DNA of 18,529 bases from Lentisphaeria bacterium UBA1776 (lineage in GTDB: Bacteria > Verrucomicrobiota > Lentisphaeria > Victivallales > Victivallaceae): contig DCGO01000015.1 in the NCBI GenBank assembly GCA_002314605.1, forward strand, positions 1 through 18,529, written 5' to 3'. This document shows, in pieces, positions 17,301 to 18,529 of the stretch (position 1 is its first letter; each line of letters opens with the position of its first letter). The position numbers and the translations under genes are program-made. The notes under the pieces were generated by a model. That model ran no database searches, was not told where the DNA came from, and worked only from the letters and a program-made list of their open reading frames with translations.

Positions 17301-17603
17301 GAGGAAACAATCCTCCTTTGCTCCGACTTTCATCGGCTCCGGAGGCAATTCACTCCGATGCGCGAAATAGAGATTCTTCTCATCGTATCCGAAGTAAAAA
17401 TAGACCACCCGTTTGGCCAAGATCCCATTACTCCGCGAAATTGCACCGAACTGTTGCGATCCGCCTCTCCATTCATCTTCGCCAATCTTTCCGTCAATGA
17501 CCGGAGGCTTCGGCATCGGCGGCAATTTTAGCAGCGTTTCCCCAAAACAGCACGGCATCGCGGTTAGCGCCATAAGAAAAAACAGAGAGGACAGTCTTTT
17601 CAT
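14391..17603 (-). CDS. large exported CBM9/DUF6067-like protein, predicted glycosidase
   Basis: Exported protein of 1070 residues. A signal peptide is visible (MKRLSSLFFLMALTAMPCCFG, cleavage near residue 21). Residues about 30-190 resemble a CBM9-like carbohydrate-binding domain (PPVIDGKIGEDEW at 33-45, GHWESEIAIPLKEL). Residues about 390-630 match the beta-rich layout of DUF6067/GH123-type proteins (AERLIVPPFKPL, RGLAWFAETTHNW at 574-586). The C-terminal 640-970 looks like a TIM barrel, with STWPEYDMYADEW (755-767), DGVYFDNVYDA (808-818), LHITDVNVLP (872-881) and TDWEMNFGSW (890-899), followed by a small beta domain. Asp813 and Glu893 are candidate catalytic residues. The family names come from pattern memory. 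It is 15 bp behind the small exported protein and probably attacks the polymer outside the cytoplasm. Its activity is unknown. Confidence 0.8.
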   Translation of the reverse strand: MKRLSSLFFLMALTAMPCCFGETLLKLPPMPKPPVIDGKIGEDEWRGGSQQFGAISRSNGILAKRVVYFYFGYDEKNLYFAHRSELPPEPMKVGAKEDCFLTVQPPGATKPFVFRMRERKAPEGKIPGHWESEIAIPLKELNLAFIEYGKPWKLQMSRQWSDPDEVADWAGKASAIFIPQKDIPATGLLGFWTYGEKPYRGQSCNFRWQAVLTEQEVNFVAEVSSLEVPRTFARRFQLKSGKSEVLDWRQLLTTGVDYSLRYDITLPVSGEKLQSRIIPWNSNQGKMWIDPDPPVRLEVGIYPTFKKGKARLNCASKAKMNGLKDVLISIVSEDGKKTFYEGRPQMPGATLEFQLPELPLGGYFLKAAYTDGKGKQEEQSSFFAIRKFPWQGLRIGAERLIVPPFKPLVVKDGSEVQSLQTAIRLGSGGIAEINALGKNLLSAPALLRIDGEVLAFSGAKTIEESKDRVVMEATGERKNLSVTAMYEFDYDGMLKITWKFVPKGFLLLKNMAFELPLHQEYGKLLHVVGDGMRRNIHQSLSDRQGILWDSLHTGRKIQYPGGFHPYIWLGNSLRGLAWFAETTHNWETGSRKPAQEILRNGESVILRINLSGANGIFRDQPFSIITGLQPSPVKPILPEGFCHSNFSWEGWAPEKSEPFYIFGNYFVPFFSEDPPLTPPNGDFSHLHYLFARTWKNRAESDTEIKEYIRRNHLPVLYRGKVFSFNDVVETRMQQGVIRAEKAKYRLLYSDPRALVSTWPEYDMYADEWNRAEWRSGRPSTLYGADPDENYMDFLLYYWTIVLKKGLSDGVYFDNVYDAVIPDPVIAQGRLRTNISPKTPYYPIFLWRELIRRTAVLLTQQGKMLHGRPALHLHITDVNVLPINSLASGFTDWEMNFGSWLYSQRFPEAYILTNSTGVQAGLMPQLIAQVAQGLDDTQRETINNSLLAVSFAYNLLDHEYGGRPGDHYKKIQNLIRAFGYGDAKTTEVFPGWHPDNPVKSSLTTVKVTAVKRKDGHWLLMIGNIDKRVSKVKIMLPGTFVLTDAESGEKLGQDNSIELPVEGNSYRLVELQ

Positions 17604-17618
17604 GGTAACGAATCTTTC

Positions 17619-18134
17619 TTATTCCCAATATTTAAAAAGGGAAAGTTTGACATTGGCAAAAGTAGCCTTGCCGCTGGTTAGCACAGTCAAGGCGATTTCG
17701 CCGGATTGGGCATCTGCGGGTACCTTGAACGATTTTTCAACGATTTGCCATTCACAGGAACCAGTCATTGCAGCAGGCTGGAAATAAATTTTCTTTCCGG
17801 AAGCAGTTTTCACAATAGCCATAACTACAGCACCCTCACTTTTTTTGTCGGTAGCTACAACGTTGCTGCATTTTACCTGATAAGAAAGCACGACATCTTT
17901 CCCTGCAAATTTGGCGAAATCGCAGGGAAATGTGACACGTTTGTTTTTTCGATAATCCTGCGGTACATTGATAGTCAGGAAGGAAACATCACCACTCTTT
18001 TCCACTTGGGCAACCGATGGCATCTTGAGTTTCTCCATTTCCTGTTCGGAGAACCCACATTCAAACAAGGCCTTCTCCCCTGCAATGCCGCAAATTGCCA
18101 CTGATGCGAAAATCAAAGACATCCATTTTTTCAT
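17619..18134 (-). CDS. small exported beta-sandwich protein, CBM4/9-like
   Basis: First gene of operon A, 171 residues with a clear signal peptide (MKKWMSLIFASVAICGIAG, then EKA). The mature part of about 150 residues has alternating beta-strand patterns and phrases usual in CBM4/9- or CBM6-like jelly rolls: LSYQVKCSNV, KKIYFQPAAM, CEWQIVEKSFKVPADAQSGEI and ATFANVKLSLF. I therefore suggest carbohydrate binding on the cell surface or in the periplasm. No catalytic motif is visible. AGGGAAAAG precedes the ATG. It is 15 bp upstream of the 1070-residue exported protein, so the two are probably co-translated and may act on the same glycan. The family assignment is tentative. Confidence 0.75.
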   Translation of the reverse strand: MKKWMSLIFASVAICGIAGEKALFECGFSEQEMEKLKMPSVAQVEKSGDVSFLTINVPQDYRKNKRVTFPCDFAKFAGKDVVLSYQVKCSNVVATDKKSEGAVVMAIVKTASGKKIYFQPAAMTGSCEWQIVEKSFKVPADAQSGEIALTVLTSGKATFANVKLSLFKYWE

Positions 18135-18341
18135 GATCTTTTCCCTTTTTTTGACGGATTTGTTTGGACAAGGCGTTACGATTTTGCGCTCTCAATACAA
18201 AAATAAGATACATTTCCCGCAGGAAAAAGCAAGTAAACGGATCACATTTTTACAGTATTTATTTATTTATATTATTAAAGTTCATATTATTGTATAAATT
18301 AGGTCTGATGACTGCGCCTTTCCATGACCACCTTCACACTA
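18135..18341. other. AT-rich intergenic region upstream of operon A
   Basis: No gene is visible between operon A and the terminator to its right. The stretch contains the candidate promoter, a short ATTT tandem repeat near 18257 and the sequence TATTGTATAA (18288-18297), which is identical to one upstream of operon B. Confidence 0.5.
18205..18232 (-). promoter_or_regulatory. candidate promoter of operon A with palindrome in the spacer
   Basis: On the minus strand TTGCTT (18227-18232) and TATCTT (18205-18210) are 16 bases apart, about 70 bases upstream of the first gene of operon A. The spacer contains TTTCC-TGCG-GGAAA (18213-18226), a perfect 5-bp inverted repeat placed where a repressor would block RNA polymerase. 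The -35 match is poor, so this call is moderate at best. Confidence 0.42.
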
Positions 18342-18370
18342 AAAAAAAGACCGGGGGATTTCTCCCCCGG
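18342..18370 (-). terminator. strong intrinsic terminator, leftward
   Basis: CCGGGGGA (18351-18358) and TCCCCCGG (18363-18370) form a perfect 8-bp GC-rich stem with a TTTC loop. Read on the minus strand, the stem is followed by TC and then eight T. It must end a leftward transcript that enters from beyond the right edge of the window, and it insulates operon A from it. No T-run exists on the plus side. Confidence 0.85.
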
Positions 18371-18529
18371 GGTGCCGCTGAGACGACATTCAGGGTGACA
18401 CCATGATCCCTGAAGCGATGGGTTGCAACAGCGAAAAAGTCTTCCCGGGAAGACTTTTCGAGGAAGTCTTTGCCCTTGGCTACTACCAGAGCAGAGGTCT
18501 GTTGCCATCCAGACCGAAGCAGTTCGTGA
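18371..18529 (-). ncRNA. inverted-repeat-rich segment before the terminator: structured RNA or 3' end of an unseen gene
   Basis: Several perfect inverted repeats are packed here: TTCAGGG/CCCTGAA (18389-18414), a 24-bp palindrome (18435-18458, AAAAGTCTTCCC followed by its reverse complement), GGTCTG/CAGACC (18496-18515) and a long-range GCAACAG/CTGTTGC pair (18425-18431 with 18499-18505) that encloses the palindrome. Together with the terminator this looks like a structured leftward RNA. I match it to no known RNA family. Alternatives: one minus frame is open from the edge to a TGA at 18334-18336, but it runs through the terminator; another minus frame stops at tandem TAG codons near 18480-18486; and a plus-strand frame from the ATG at 18403 is open to the edge (MIPEAMGCNSEKVFP...) but lacks a ribosome-binding site. 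Confidence 0.3.

Noticed and set aside
16431..17531. 366-codon plus-strand frame inside the large exported protein gene
   Set aside because: It is a shadow of the real minus-strand frame, which has a signal peptide and domain motifs. The antisense product shows none.
18255..18270. ATTT tandem repeat as a microsatellite switch
   Set aside because: It has only about three units in AT-rich intergenic DNA, away from a clear promoter spacer.
1..18529. CRISPR array, tRNA, rRNA, insertion sequence or phage genes
   Set aside because: I saw no evenly spaced direct repeats, cloverleaf, transposase or integrase motif, or terminal inverted repeats around a mobile gene.

Overview
This window most likely comes from a Lentisphaerota bacterium (Victivallis-like). 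I infer this from the mix of genes, not from a marker gene. It holds a prepilin-type protein of the FTLIELLVVIAIIAILA kind, a large exported CBM9/DUF6067-like protein, a DUF6259-like protein and sugar genes without SusC/SusD partners. No rRNA, tRNA, CRISPR array, insertion sequence or integrase was seen.

Layout. Eleven confident protein genes form two leftward (minus-strand) operons separated by one rightward gene. Operon A runs from 18134 down to 9352: a small exported carbohydrate-binding-like protein, a 1070-residue exported multidomain protein (CBM9-like plus glycosidase-like barrel), a GH130 protein, a GH43-type protein with a C-terminal discoidin-like domain, and a GH2-type protein lacking its N-terminal sugar-binding domain. 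A 10-TM EamA/DMT-type transporter (8402-9301, plus) lies between the operons, convergent with operon A and divergent from operon B. Operon B runs from 8175 down to 417: an IclR-type regulator, a pseudopilin, a DUF6259-like predicted glycosidase, a GPH/MFS sugar symporter, a xylose-isomerase-like protein and an FGGY (xylulokinase-type) kinase. Operon B has a good sigma70-type promoter (TTGAAA, 17 nt, TATAGT) just upstream of the regulator.

How the genes could work together (inference). The two exported proteins of operon A bind and cut or modify a glycan outside the cytoplasm. The MFS symporter, possibly with the DMT transporter, imports the pieces. GH130, GH43, GH2 and the DUF6259-like protein have no signal peptide and would act in the cytoplasm. 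The isomerase-like protein and the kinase would pass a pentose or similar sugar to the pentose phosphate pathway, under IclR control. The exact substrate cannot be told from sequence alone.

The most unusual points are: an isomerase that seems to lack the central segment carrying two metal ligands of xylose isomerase; a pseudopilin inside a sugar operon, without the usual glycine before its cleavage site; and a right edge (18342-18529) packed with perfect inverted repeats and ending in a strong leftward terminator, which could be a structured RNA or a 3' untranslated region. The left 416 bases hold no convincing intact gene, only a 9-C run and a decayed minus-strand reading frame.
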